Positions 52,501 to 61,214 of a DNA stretch of 64,000 bases are shown here, piece after piece. Every line of letters starts with the position of its first letter. The first letter of the stretch is position 1. The notes under the pieces were generated by a model. It was not told the origin of the DNA. It did no database searches and was given only the letters and a program-made list of their open reading frames with translations. The DNA is from Vibrio qingdaonensis. Its GTDB lineage: Bacteria; Pseudomonadota; Gammaproteobacteria; Enterobacterales; Vibrionaceae. Position numbers and translations under genes: made by a program. The stretch lies in NCBI RefSeq assembly GCF_026191675.1, contig NZ_JAKRRY010000025.1, forward strand, positions 1 through 64,000, written 5' to 3'.

Positions 52501-53422
52501 GAAGCAGAGCCGACTCAAGCAATAACTGATTCTCAACACCCTCCTTTTCCCACATCAATTCGGAAGGTAATACTTCAACATACGCGTCTTTAGCGGTGCT
52601 TTTTTCAAGGGTCAACCAAGCTCTAAGGCTAGTATCCCCGCCAGTTATCCCCGTTTTTTTTGCGGTTTCGTCAGTTAGCCATGGAGACACCGACATTTTA
52701 TCTAATGTCACGTAAAACGAACCGGTGACATCACTGAGACTGCCGTTATCAATAAAATCCGCACGTACTTCCAATGAGTCGAGATTGGCATCAGCAATGG
52801 ATACCGTCCCTTGTGCAAGATGGCGATCGTTTTCGTTTCGCCATTGCAAATTGGCAATGTCTAGCTCGCGGGGCTCTCCCGAAAGGGCTTGATAGAAAAT
52901 CGTCGACTCAACGACAGAGAAACGATCAAGTTGTCGCAATAAAATATTATCTAGTCGATTAATAATATCTTCAGCATTTTTAGCAGACTCATTATTCGCT
53001 GGCGGCTTAAGCTCACTTTTATTACTTGTCGCTTTAAGCAGATCGACCGTGCGAATATCTAGAATCATGCCGTTAATCGACATATCAGCAATAACAGGCT
53101 GACGCTGGATTACCGTTTGCACCAAATCAAACTCAAGTTCCAGATTGGCAACTTCAAACTTACTTTGTTCATTTTTTGGTAGACCAACCACGACCCCCTG
53201 TAAGGAGATGGAAGGATGGGTATTGCGCCAAAAACCACGAACGTCACTGATCGACACATCGAACCCTGTTCCTTGATTGATCCAAGCAACGATTTCGGGC
53301 TGTATGCGATTAAGCTGAGGCAAAGTGACGCGCAACACTGTGACCGTGGTAGCAAGCAGCACTAACACGGTCAACAATATCCAAAGGAAAAAACGTACTA
53401 ATTGATTAACGCGAGGGCTCAC
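49520..53422 (-). CDS. yhdP: YhdP family AsmA-like envelope protein
   Basis: Very large inner-membrane protein with one N-terminal helix (about residues 10-30) and a long periplasmic region. The 1300 residues are rich in beta strands, matching the YhdP/DUF3971 plus AsmA-like C-terminal architecture of proteins that bridge the periplasm and move phospholipids to the outer membrane. The C-terminus has the AsmA-like stretch MDAVAGDMKIKGLADLSAQTVDAEV. It lies 10 bp after rng, as in E. coli. The membrane topology is an inference from hydrophobicity. Confidence 0.93.
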   Translation of the reverse strand: MSPRVNQLVRFFLWILLTVLVLLATTVTVLRVTLPQLNRIQPEIVAWINQGTGFDVSISDVRGFWRNTHPSISLQGVVVGLPKNEQSKFEVANLELEFDLVQTVIQRQPVIADMSINGMILDIRTVDLLKATSNKSELKPPANNESAKNAEDIINRLDNILLRQLDRFSVVESTIFYQALSGEPRELDIANLQWRNENDRHLAQGTVSIADANLDSLEVRADFIDNGSLSDVTGSFYVTLDKMSVSPWLTDETAKKTGITGGDTSLRAWLTLEKSTAKDAYVEVLPSELMWEKEGVENQLLLESALLHLHPSKTGWQINAHEITARTNDTPWPELDVALDWNRQNQWQVNLSQLEIDALKPLASLAPDATVTEWLDKLNPGGRIEDIRIAQKEGPGSLQYSASFEQMSLSQWALLPGFSHVSGSVAGNLNKAKATVMVIDDKFPYGDVFQAPLNIKQGLVDIHWENHGDKGWSLWSDKVTAATADIQVLGAFRLDFPKDSSPFLSFYAEADLYNAGETWRYLPTLALGQSLTDYLSAAIQAGRVNTAKLLWYGQLSDFPYHDNNGMFQAWVGLRDAKFSFDTNWPPLTDLQLDLLFQNEAMHIDSKAATLMGVKGKRITGRIPELRGDGHLEIEAKAAGSGIAVRDYMMATPLVGSVGAALTAVQVSGEVDADFQLYIPFSGDTTPSRAWGFAELKDNHVEIDAPPMTLEKVSGRIAFDNDVVNANGLSATLLDQPITLDFDGQNSGKGYGVNIDAIGDWTMGPLEPYVGERFVSGLRGHAPWSLDVDLQLNDVGFTYQLDLNANLVTLASDYPYPLKKAFGEAGKARLQASGNQQAISARLQLPAVKYQTEIDITKETPVLKATNLVLGKGGFKISPIVGHDFQVRSDRFSFDEWSALAKQPPSSKKALLDDLNTPTIPLPTRVYIEAKELTLAGIEWHDVDFNARHKQGGWQFELDSQEAKGQANYSDDNELYVALKRLHIYLPSLNETSDKDEPIILQEDLSAPLVSEFDRNFFNVLPDSKLKIDDFWFQGYKVGKVDMDVSRQGNKLVWNKLNLSSGSNTINIDGDWMVAGQQSRSHVNLSVEGENNSDLMERFGITSGIQRAPFELNSTLSWDGAPWSMRVDTVNGEINTELGKGVISDVSGAARLLGLFSLDSIIRKMQLDFTDVFDKGMAFNSITGSGKIRDGIFVTNDIEMDAVAGDMKIKGLADLSAQTVDAEVNFTPDMTSGIPIITAFAVTPQTALVVLAVTTVISPVVEVVTQVNYSVKGKLDSPVVSEISRSKGEYTLPDNLKKEQK

Positions 53423-53432
53423 ACACTACTCA

Positions 53433-54902
53433 TCACATCATAACAACATCAAATTGTTCTTGAATATACAAAGGTTCCGCTTGAATACGAACCTGTTTAC
53501 CAATGAAGACTTCAAGCTCAGCCAACGCATGAGACTCATCCCCCTCTAGCGCTTCGGCTACGGCTGGAGATGCATAAGCGACAAACTTGTCAGCATCATA
53601 AGCTCGGTTGACACGAGTAATCTCGCGAAGGATCTCATAACACACCGTTTCTACCGTCTTCACCGAACCACGGCTTTCACAAGTTGGACAACCACTACAA
53701 AGAACATGTTCAATACTTTCACGTGTTCTTTTACGTGTCATCTCAACTAAACCAAGCTGAGTAAAGCCATTAATGTTGGTTTTGACTCGGTCCTTAGCTA
53801 AGGCAGCCTCAAGTGAAGTGAGTACGCGCTGGCGATGCTCTTCAACCATCATATCGATAAAATCAATGATGATAATTCCGCCTAGATTGCGCAACCTTAA
53901 TTGCCGAGCGATGGCTTGAGTCGCTTCCACATTGGTATTAAATATGGTGTCTTCTAAATTTCGACGCCCGACAAACGCACCAGTATTAATATCAACGGTT
54001 GTCATTGCTTCCGTCTGGTCAATGATCAAGTAACCACCGGATTTGAGGTTCACCTTGCGCTCTAGGGAGCGTTGAATCTCGTTTTCCGTGTCGTACATAT
54101 CAAAGATTGGTTTGTCACCTTCATAGAGCTCGAGTAGACATTCCAACTCTGGTACAAATTCACGAGTAAACTCTTTCAAGCTTTCATAAACAAGGCGAGA
54201 GTCGACCTGAATTCGGGTCAATTCAGTGCCAACAAAATCACGTAAGATTCGGTGGGCTAAACCAAGCTCACCGTATAAGGTAGAACGTGTTTTATATTTA
54301 GTTCGTCGTTCATTGATTTTGAGCCATAAGCGCTTGAGAAACTGAGCGTCTTGCGCCAATTCTGTTTCATTCGCACCTTCTGCTGCAGTACGAATAATAA
54401 AGCCGCCATTCTCATCACAATAGTCCGCCACCACTCTCTTAAGGCGATTTCTTTCTTTTTCACTTTCAATGCGTTGAGAAACACCGACATGACTTGCGCC
54501 GGGCATAAAGACAAGATAACGAGAAGGCAAAGTGATGTCCGTAGTTAAACGAGCACCCTTAGTGCCAAGTGGATCTTTCACCACCTGAACAACAATGTCT
54601 TGCCCTTGACGAACCAGCTCAGAAATATCTCTAACCTGAAACTGTTTCTTTTCATTTTCTGCCACACACTCCGTGTGCGGTACAATATCTGAAGCGTGTA
54701 AAAACGCAGCTTTTTCTAAACCTATGTCAACAAAAGCAGCTTGCATCCCCGGCAAGACTCGACTGACTTTGCCTTTATAGATATTGCCAACAATGCCACG
54801 CTTGGCTTCGCGTTCAATGTGAACTTCCTGAAGAATTCCACCTTCTATCATTGCGACTCTTGTTTCACTTGGAGTCACATTTATCAACAGCTCTGCACTC
54901 AT
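53433..54902 (-). CDS. rng: Ribonuclease G
   Basis: Endoribonuclease that matures the 5' end of 16S rRNA and degrades some mRNAs. The 489 residues have an N-terminal S1 domain (GNIYKGKVSRVLPGMQAAFVDIG), the catalytic Asp region (MTTVDINTGAFVG and IIIDFIDMM), and the zinc-link cysteines CSGCPTC that hold the dimer. It lacks the RNase E C-terminal scaffold, as expected for RNase G. Placed between maf and yhdP as in E. coli. Confidence 0.96.
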   Translation of the reverse strand: MSAELLINVTPSETRVAMIEGGILQEVHIEREAKRGIVGNIYKGKVSRVLPGMQAAFVDIGLEKAAFLHASDIVPHTECVAENEKKQFQVRDISELVRQGQDIVVQVVKDPLGTKGARLTTDITLPSRYLVFMPGASHVGVSQRIESEKERNRLKRVVADYCDENGGFIIRTAAEGANETELAQDAQFLKRLWLKINERRTKYKTRSTLYGELGLAHRILRDFVGTELTRIQVDSRLVYESLKEFTREFVPELECLLELYEGDKPIFDMYDTENEIQRSLERKVNLKSGGYLIIDQTEAMTTVDINTGAFVGRRNLEDTIFNTNVEATQAIARQLRLRNLGGIIIIDFIDMMVEEHRQRVLTSLEAALAKDRVKTNINGFTQLGLVEMTRKRTRESIEHVLCSGCPTCESRGSVKTVETVCYEILREITRVNRAYDADKFVAYASPAVAEALEGDESHALAELEVFIGKQVRIQAEPLYIQEQFDVVMM

Positions 54903-54919
54903 GAGCGCACCTCAATTTT

Positions 54920-55501
54920 TTAATTATTTATAAATTCTTGCAAGAGCTGGTCAGTTTCATAGAGTGGCAATCCTACTACCGCGTAGTAGCTTCCTTCGAT
55001 ACGAGAGACAAAACGTCCTCCGAGTCCTTGAATTCCATAACTGCCAGCTTTATCTTGTGGCTCACCACTTAACCAGTATTGTTGTATTTCATTTTCAGTT
55101 AGTGGTTTAAACCAAACGTCCGTTTTCACAACGACAGACGCTTGTTTGTCAGTAGAGACAACGCTTACTGCGGTCATCACTTGGTGCTGATTATTCGCCA
55201 ATAATTGCAACATTCGTTGTGCATCGTCAAAGTCTATAGGCTTTTCTAAGACCTTTCCGTTTTGGACAACAACGGTATCAGAACCAATCACGATAGCATC
55301 ATTATTAGCGCCACCTTCAATCGCATTGAGACCAGCCAGTGCTTTTTCAAGTGATAAGCGCTCAACATACGCTTCCGCGCTCTCTCGCTCGCCTTTAAGC
55401 TCTTCAATATCTGGGCTAATGGTTGAAAATTCATAACCCAATTGGTTAAGCAACTCTTTACGTCGCGGTGACGTTGAAGCGAGTACGATCTTATGTTTCA
55501 T
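54920..55501 (-). CDS. Maf-family nucleoside triphosphate pyrophosphatase (YhdE type)
   Basis: Hydrolyses non-canonical or dTTP/UTP-type nucleoside triphosphates in this family. The start at 55501 gives 193 residues beginning KHKIVLASTSPRRKELLNQLG, close to family length; an ATG at 55531 overlaps the mreD stop and would add ten residues. The acidic site IVIGSDTVV and the QDKAGSYGIQGLGG motif are present. It lies between mreD and rng, as in E. coli, where the counterpart is YhdE. Confidence 0.92.
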   Translation of the reverse strand: MKHKIVLASTSPRRKELLNQLGYEFSTISPDIEELKGERESAEAYVERLSLEKALAGLNAIEGGANNDAIVIGSDTVVVQNGKVLEKPIDFDDAQRMLQLLANNQHQVMTAVSVVSTDKQASVVVKTDVWFKPLTENEIQQYWLSGEPQDKAGSYGIQGLGGRFVSRIEGSYYAVVGLPLYETDQLLQEFINN

Positions 55502-55520
55502 TGCGATATGCTCTTCTGAG

Positions 55521-56009
55521 TTATCTGACATGCCAATGTCTTCTAATGCGACGCAGCAACATAAACAGCCATGGCCAAAGTATACAGTTAATCAGTCCAC
55601 TCCACAGCGACATCGGATTAAAAGTCACGTCTTGGATCAAATACTCACCGAAAAATATTGCAACCTCTAGCCCCATAGACAGCAAACCAATTACCGTTGC
55701 CTGCTGCCACAACGCCATATTTCTTAAAACAAGAAAATTAAGTGCCACCACATAAACAATGATGGACATCATCATGCCACGAATACCAAGTGTAGACCCC
55801 ACAAGTAGGTCCCACACCAGTCCAACAAACAGCGCGGTACCGACATTGATACGATGCGGCAAGGCAAGCACCCAATAACACATCACTAACAGCAGCCATG
55901 ACGGTCGAATAAAGTCGAGAACGCCCGGCCAAGGTATCGTTTGTAGGGTAAGCGCCACCAGCAATGAAAATCCAATTACTAGCTGGCTGCGGAATCCACG
56001 ATTAGTCAT
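55521..56009 (-). CDS. mreD: Rod shape-determining protein MreD
   Basis: Small integral membrane protein of the elongasome. The 162 residues consist of about five hydrophobic helices with RPSWLLLVMCYWVLALPHRINVG and GLVWDLLVGSTLGIRGM, typical of MreD. It starts 17 bp after mreC. The order mreB-mreC-mreD is standard. Confidence 0.94.
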   Translation of the reverse strand: MTNRGFRSQLVIGFSLLVALTLQTIPWPGVLDFIRPSWLLLVMCYWVLALPHRINVGTALFVGLVWDLLVGSTLGIRGMMMSIIVYVVALNFLVLRNMALWQQATVIGLLSMGLEVAIFFGEYLIQDVTFNPMSLWSGLINCILWPWLFMLLRRIRRHWHVR

Positions 56010-56025
56010 AGTCTATTTCTGTCTC

Positions 56026-56889
56026 TTATTGCGCATTCAGCGTCGCTTCCACTTCTTGCTGCTGCCTGTCTTGATTAGGCCAAATCAGCAATAAGTAACG
56101 CAAACGGTCAAAATCAACCACAGGTTCTGCGATGATGCTAGCAAACTCTCTACGATTATCGCGCTGCACTTGTTTAACATGTGCCACTGGATAACCTTCA
56201 GGGTAAATGCCACCCAATCCCGACGTGACAAGAAGATCATCTTGCTGAATGTCAGTACTAGTCGGTATGTGTTCTAGTTGGATCTCATCAATCGCACCAT
56301 TACCGGAGGCAATCACGCGAATGTCATTACGGATAACCTGAACCGGAATCGCACTATTTGAATCCGTGAGCAGCATAATCCGGCTATTGTGAGCGCCGAC
56401 AAATGTGACTTGTCCAACAATGCCGTTTTCGTTAATCACTGGCTGCCCTTCGTAAACACCATCAATTCTGCCTTTATCAATCACAACTTGGTGACGATAT
56501 GGAGACGTGTCTACCGCCATGACTTCAGTCACAACCTTCTTTTCATCTCGGACAAACGATGAGCCCAGTAATTCACGAAATCGCTGATTTTCTTCTCGAT
56601 ACTGATCCAACAAAATCAAATCGCTCTTTAAACGTAAAACTTCTCGTTTAAGATTAATATTTTGCTCTGCTAGACCCTGCCGTGTGTTAAATCGCTCATA
56701 CACACCATCAAACATGCTTCGAGGCAAGTTAGCAGCGTACTGAATGGGCGCAACGGCACTATTGAGTAAGTAACGGAAGTGAGAGAATGTATCTAAACGA
56801 CTATCAGCCAGCATTAAGCCGGCTGATAGGGATACCGCAAGAAATAGGCGAAGTTGTAAGGAAGGACCTCGACCAAATATTGGTTTCAT
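56026..56889 (-). CDS. mreC: Rod shape-determining protein MreC
   Basis: Bitopic inner-membrane protein linking MreB to wall-synthesis enzymes. The 287 residues have an N-terminal transmembrane helix (about residues 12-30), a coiled coil (about residues 70-110), and a beta-rich MreC domain with VIDKGRIDGVYEGQPVI and LLVTSGLGGIYPEGYPV. Its start is 61 bp after mreB, in a spacer with two alternative hairpins abutting the probable ribosome-binding region (GGA about ten bases before the ATG). Confidence 0.96.
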   Translation of the reverse strand: MKPIFGRGPSLQLRLFLAVSLSAGLMLADSRLDTFSHFRYLLNSAVAPIQYAANLPRSMFDGVYERFNTRQGLAEQNINLKREVLRLKSDLILLDQYREENQRFRELLGSSFVRDEKKVVTEVMAVDTSPYRHQVVIDKGRIDGVYEGQPVINENGIVGQVTFVGAHNSRIMLLTDSNSAIPVQVIRNDIRVIASGNGAIDEIQLEHIPTSTDIQQDDLLVTSGLGGIYPEGYPVAHVKQVQRDNRREFASIIAEPVVDFDRLRYLLLIWPNQDRQQQEVEATLNAQ

Positions 56890-56902
56890 GTACTCATTAT
56901 CC

Positions 56903-56943
56903 TAGTGTGGACTCTGGTTTCAGTGCCACACTAAAACCAGAGT
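56903..56943 (-). promoter_or_regulatory. Alternative-hairpin element in the mreB-mreC spacer
   Basis: Four blocks interleave perfectly. TAGTGTGG (56903-56910) pairs with CCACACTA (56926-56933), and ACTCTGGTTT (56911-56920) pairs with AAACCAGAGT (56934-56943). In the mRNA only one stem can form easily, because the connecting loops are zero bases long. One stem ends right next to the mreC Shine-Dalgarno. Confidence 0.75.
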
Positions 56944-56950
56944 GAAACCA

Positions 56951-57994
56951 TTATTCTTCAGTAAACAGATCGCCACCGTGCATGTCGATCATTTCTAATG
57001 CTTTACCGCCGCCACGAGCCACACACGTTAGTGGGTCTTCCGCGATAACCACTGGAATACCCGTTTCTTCCGTAATCAAACGATCGAGATCACGAAGTAG
57101 GGCACCACCACCGGTTAATACCATACCGTTCTCAGAGATGTCCGACGCAAGCTCAGGTGGACATTGCTCTAGCGCAACCATTACAGCAGAAACGATACCA
57201 GTTAGCGGCTCTTGAAGCGCTTCTAAAATCTCATTTGAGTTTAGACTAAAGCTACGTGGCACACCTTCAGCAAGGTTACGCCCACGGACTTCAATCTCTT
57301 CAACGGTATCACCCGGATAAGCAGAGCCAATCTCATGTTTGATTTTTTCAGCTGTCGCTTCACCAATTAAGCTACCGTAGTTACGACGGACATAGTTGAT
57401 AATCGCTTCATCGAAACGATCACCACCGATGCGCACAGATGAAGAATAAACCACACCGTTAAGTGAAATCACCGCTACTTCAGTGGTACCGCCACCGATA
57501 TCAATAACCATCGAACCCGTTGGTTCTGATACACGAAGACCCGCGCCAATCGCAGCTGCCATTGGTTCATCGATCAAATACACTTCACGAGCACCAGCAC
57601 CTAGTGCTGACTCACGAATCGCACGACGCTCTACTTGAGTAGAGCCACAAGGAACACAAACCAACACGCGTGGGCTTGGTTTTAATACGCTATTGTCATG
57701 CACTTGCTTAATAAAGTGCTGAAGCATTTTTTCAGTCACATAAAAGTCAGCGATCACGCCATCTTTCATTGGACGAATTGCCGAAATGTTACCCGGAGTA
57801 CGACCTAGCATTTGCTTAGCAGCGTGTCCTACTGCTGCCACGCTTTTCGCCGAACCCGCACGATCTTGACGGATAGCAACTACAGAAGGCTCGTCTAGGA
57901 CGATACCTTGGCCTTTTACATAAATCAGTGTGTTGGCAGTACCTAGATCTATCGATAGGTCGTTAGAAAACATGCCACGCAGTTTTTTAAACAT
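56951..57994 (-). CDS. mreB: Rod shape-determining protein MreB
   Basis: Actin-like cytoskeletal ATPase that guides lateral wall synthesis. The 347 residues begin FSNDLSIDLGTANTLIYVKG (phosphate 1 motif near residue 17) and contain MVIDIGGGTTEVAVISL and VLTGGGALLRDLD. First gene of the mreBCD-maf-rng-yhdP-nitrilase-tldD run. A 12-bp stem hairpin lies about 50 bp upstream in its probable leader. Confidence 0.98.
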   Translation of the reverse strand: MFKKLRGMFSNDLSIDLGTANTLIYVKGQGIVLDEPSVVAIRQDRAGSAKSVAAVGHAAKQMLGRTPGNISAIRPMKDGVIADFYVTEKMLQHFIKQVHDNSVLKPSPRVLVCVPCGSTQVERRAIRESALGAGAREVYLIDEPMAAAIGAGLRVSEPTGSMVIDIGGGTTEVAVISLNGVVYSSSVRIGGDRFDEAIINYVRRNYGSLIGEATAEKIKHEIGSAYPGDTVEEIEVRGRNLAEGVPRSFSLNSNEILEALQEPLTGIVSAVMVALEQCPPELASDISENGMVLTGGGALLRDLDRLITEETGIPVVIAEDPLTCVARGGGKALEMIDMHGGDLFTEE

Positions 57995-58392
57995 ATTCTT
58001 CGCTCGTCCTGCAAGAATGAGAAGACAAAAATTGCACTAAATGTACCAATGCCTTGCCATATCAGCAAGGCATTGGAGCAGAAACATGGGCTGAAAACCT
58101 CATTTTCTTACAGTTTCCTTACTTAACGCAAAAAATTGACACTAATTCGTCGCTAGACAAACCGGTTTCTGGTTAAAAAGACATGATGTTTTAGGTGAGC
58201 CATTATTTTTCAACATCGCAGAAATGGCACATTATGACAAAAATAGAGAGAAGTGATAAAGCGAGTGCCGATAGGGTTCATCATGGTGTGCTCTCGACGC
58301 GTCACCAAGAGAAAGCACCATCGCCCCCCAAAAGAGGGCGCATTTATTCAGAAAGGGAATATTCCATACACTTTACTAACAACACAACGTCG
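57995..58392. other. mreB-csrD intergenic region
   Basis: A 398-bp gap in which I see no gene. It contains the hairpin CCAATGCCTTGC (58046-58057) with GCAAGGCATTGG (58065-58076), and a weak CGCCC/GGGCG repeat (58322-58340) past the csrD stop. From memory, V. cholerae carries the MSHA pilus genes at this position. Confidence 0.6.
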
Positions 58393-60384
58393 TTATGTCT
58401 TTCGCCAACGGTTTCGGCGACCCGGTTTGATTGCAGCGACTCTCTTGCTTGCTTCCGGTAGCAATTGAACTTCAGGGGCAAAATAACGGCCTTGACCACC
58501 AGATACGCCAAGGTCAATCAAGGTATGCCATTCTTTTTTCGTTTCTACGCCAACAGCAATAACCTTGGTGGTCGAATCACCACAAGCACCCACCATACTG
58601 CGGACAAACAGTTGGTTCTCATCTCTTTGATCGATTTTCTTAATCAAGCTGCGGTGTAGTTTTAAGTAGTCGACTTTAAGGTCTTTAATGTAATGCGTAC
58701 TAACAATCGAGCGTCCTGCTTGACCAACAATGACGGTACAACCTAACCCCGATAACATCCTAATCACCGGACGAATATAATCCAAATGTTGGATGACTCT
58801 TGCTTCAGAAAACTCAAACGCCAACTGTTGTCTCTGCGCGATAGGCAATTGAAGCAGCTCATCTCTAAACCATTTAAAGTGGCGTTTATGAGCAAACGGA
58901 ACCACATATAAATTTATCGAAATCGGTAATATTGCCTTTCCTTGCTTAATGTTACGAATCACTTTGTTCAAGACTGAACGATCCAAGTTGGACTCATAGC
59001 CCACTTGAATAAGCGCGGAATGAAAACGGGAGGCTTTCACCACGCCACGCTCAGGGTCTTCAATTCGAGCAAATAGCTCACGGTGCAGAACTTGTAGATC
59101 TTTTCCCTTTTCATAGAGATAGCAAGGCTGGGAAAAAATCAGTAAATTTTCAGGCAACAGCGCTTTATCAAATAAGGTTCGCCAACGCACACTGCCACGC
59201 TCATCCATCGTTTGTGTTTGTTTACTGTAGCGGCTCCAGTTGTTCGCCTTCTGCAGCTGGGCGCTTTTCAGTGCTGTCTCAGCCTCTTCCATAATTCGGC
59301 CTTGGCGCTCAGATTCCGCATACATGCTGACCCCAATGTGACACCAATTGTCTTCATCCAGAGGCAATGGTGGTGTCACCTTGGCTAACTGACGTAAGCA
59401 CTGATTAGCAAGCGTAGCGACATCTTTTGCACTTTGATGGGGGATAAATACCGCAAAATCGGCATCAAAATAACGAGAGAAAATGGCATCAGGGTATTTT
59501 TGTACCGCATTAGACAGTACCTCACCGACCTCAATTAAGAAGTCATCAGAAACCGCCTTACTGTTGTGCTCAGTCACCTGATCCCAATCCTCGATACGAA
59601 ACAGCATCACGCCACCTTGTGCGCCACTTTCTAGCAGAGCTGACTCAAGCTTGCTGTCGAAAAGCATTCGGTTTGCACTGCCTGTCAAAGGGTCGAGGAA
59701 AGTTTGAGTACGAATAAACGTATCAAAGCGACTGCGCTCTTGCCTAGCATCTTGCAATTCTTCGATCAGAATATCGAGTGCTTCACTCGCGGTATACGGC
59801 CATTCACGTAAGTCTCCCTTCGCGTATTGCTCAACGCGGCCCCCTAAGATCATTCGACCACGCTCTTCAAGCAACTCTGAACCAATCAGCTGTAGCCGTA
59901 GCCACTTCACACCTTGCATTAAACAAAAGACGATTAGCCCAAACGCTAACGTCACTGACCACATCGCCTCTAAAGAATAACGAACACCAAGGTAAGGAGG
60001 CAGCGCGGTAAAACTAATGGTGTAGCCGTCATTGCGTTCTAACGTGTAGGTTCTTTGATAGATGATCGTACGATCAATCATGGGAGAGGTATTTTTGTAG
60101 CGGTAAACCACACCGGCAGATGAAGAAAGCTGCATCTCAATAATGTTGCTTGCCTGCAACATTTTTGGCATCCAACGTTGCATCATATAAGCGGCATCAG
60201 GATCTTCAAGTTCCTTATCAATAACTTTAACGATGCCCGACAGGTGATGATTAAGATACTCTTGTCCCATTTTTTTTATCGACAATGTGCCACCGACAAA
60301 CAAAATAAAAACCGCACTGAGTACAATCACGGTCACAAAGGCAACCAAGCGAGTGCTTAATTTAAGGGTGGGAGTTTGTCTCAT
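58393..60384 (-). CDS. csrD: CsrD/MshH-type degenerate GGDEF-EAL regulator
   Basis: Membrane protein that in E. coli targets CsrB/CsrC RNAs to RNase E; the Vibrio ortholog is called MshH. The 663 residues have two transmembrane helices (about residues 10-32 and 140-157) enclosing a periplasmic domain, then degenerate GGDEF (YFDADF where GGDEF would be) and EAL (ELFARI instead of the EAL triad) domains. Catalysis of cyclic-di-GMP turnover is therefore unlikely. It lies between mreB and ssb with no MSHA genes beside it. AAGGAC precedes the ATG. Confidence 0.92.
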   Translation of the reverse strand: MRQTPTLKLSTRLVAFVTVIVLSAVFILFVGGTLSIKKMGQEYLNHHLSGIVKVIDKELEDPDAAYMMQRWMPKMLQASNIIEMQLSSSAGVVYRYKNTSPMIDRTIIYQRTYTLERNDGYTISFTALPPYLGVRYSLEAMWSVTLAFGLIVFCLMQGVKWLRLQLIGSELLEERGRMILGGRVEQYAKGDLREWPYTASEALDILIEELQDARQERSRFDTFIRTQTFLDPLTGSANRMLFDSKLESALLESGAQGGVMLFRIEDWDQVTEHNSKAVSDDFLIEVGEVLSNAVQKYPDAIFSRYFDADFAVFIPHQSAKDVATLANQCLRQLAKVTPPLPLDEDNWCHIGVSMYAESERQGRIMEEAETALKSAQLQKANNWSRYSKQTQTMDERGSVRWRTLFDKALLPENLLIFSQPCYLYEKGKDLQVLHRELFARIEDPERGVVKASRFHSALIQVGYESNLDRSVLNKVIRNIKQGKAILPISINLYVVPFAHKRHFKWFRDELLQLPIAQRQQLAFEFSEARVIQHLDYIRPVIRMLSGLGCTVIVGQAGRSIVSTHYIKDLKVDYLKLHRSLIKKIDQRDENQLFVRSMVGACGDSTTKVIAVGVETKKEWHTLIDLGVSGGQGRYFAPEVQLLPEASKRVAAIKPGRRNRWRKT

Positions 60385-60580
60385 AAATGTTCAAGTCCTT
60401 TTTGACCCATTTATCCTCTCTTAATCATAAGAGAAATATGCGCGTTATCCATCAATCATCACTTTGCCACACGGATAAACAACTGAGTACGCTAACTGAT
60501 TGTTATATCAAATTTACTCAACAGGGTTAAGCTTCATCCAATGCCCAGACTCTAATAATTGCTCTAACTCTAATAAACGA

Positions 60581-60608
60581 AAAAAACCGCGATTACTCGC
60601 GGTTTTTT
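60581..60608. terminator. ssb terminator
   Basis: AAAAAACCGCGA (60581-60592) and TCGCGGTTTTTT (60597-60608) flank TTAC, 46 bp beyond the ssb stop. Confidence 0.9.
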
Positions 60609-60653
60609 CAATTCGAGCAGCAAGTAGAATATCTACTCGCAAGAACGGCCGAT

Positions 60654-61214
60654 TTAGAACGGGATATCGTCATCAAAATCCATTGGCGGTTCATTGTACT
60701 GTGGCTGTTGTTGCGCAGGTTTTTGCTGTGCTGGCTGCTGTTGCGCAGACTGCTGCTGAACCGGCTGTTGAGGCTGACCCCAACCTTGCTGAGGCTGTTG
60801 AGATTGCTGCTGCATACCACCTTGGTTCATGCCGCCCTGCTGCATTGGAGCACCGCCACCTTGACGACCACCAAGCATTTGCATCACGCCATTAAAGCCT
60901 TGTACAACCACTTCTGTTGTATAACGGTCTTGACCACTTTGATCTTGCCATTTACGAGTCTGTAGTTGACCTTCAATATAAACTTGAGAGCCTTTACGCA
61001 AATATTCACCAGCAACTTCTGCCAGCTTTCCAAACAAAGCAACACGATGCCACTCTGTTTTTTCACGCTGTTCACCTGTTGCTTTATCTCGCCAAGATTC
61101 TGACGTTGCGATTGTGATATTCGCTACCGCACCACCGTTTGGCATGTAACGAATTTCTGGGTCGTTACCTAAGTTACCCACTAGAATGACTTTGTTTACT
61201 CCACGGCTTGCCAT
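60654..61214 (-). CDS. ssb: Single-stranded DNA-binding protein
   Basis: Tetrameric single-strand DNA-binding protein for replication, recombination and repair. The ATG at 61214 has GGAG six bases upstream and yields MASRGVNKVILVGNLGNDPE; the longer upstream frame is spurious. The 186 residues comprise an OB fold (to about residue 112), a Gln/Pro/Gly-rich linker, and the acidic C-terminal tip DDDIPF that recruits partner proteins. Divergent from qstR. Confidence 0.98.
   Translation of the reverse strand: MASRGVNKVILVGNLGNDPEIRYMPNGGAVANITIATSESWRDKATGEQREKTEWHRVALFGKLAEVAGEYLRKGSQVYIEGQLQTRKWQDQSGQDRYTTEVVVQGFNGVMQMLGGRQGGGAPMQQGGMNQGGMQQQSQQPQQGWGQPQQPVQQQSAQQQPAQQKPAQQQPQYNEPPMDFDDDIPF

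Noticed and set aside
56903..56943. Full H-type pseudoknot in the mreB-mreC spacer
   Set aside because: Both connecting loops are zero bases, which is sterically unfavourable for 8- and 10-bp stems; alternative hairpins are more likely.
58195..58461. Plus-strand open frame between mreB and csrD
   Set aside because: Overlaps the end of csrD on the other strand, has no Shine-Dalgarno and no recognisable domain.
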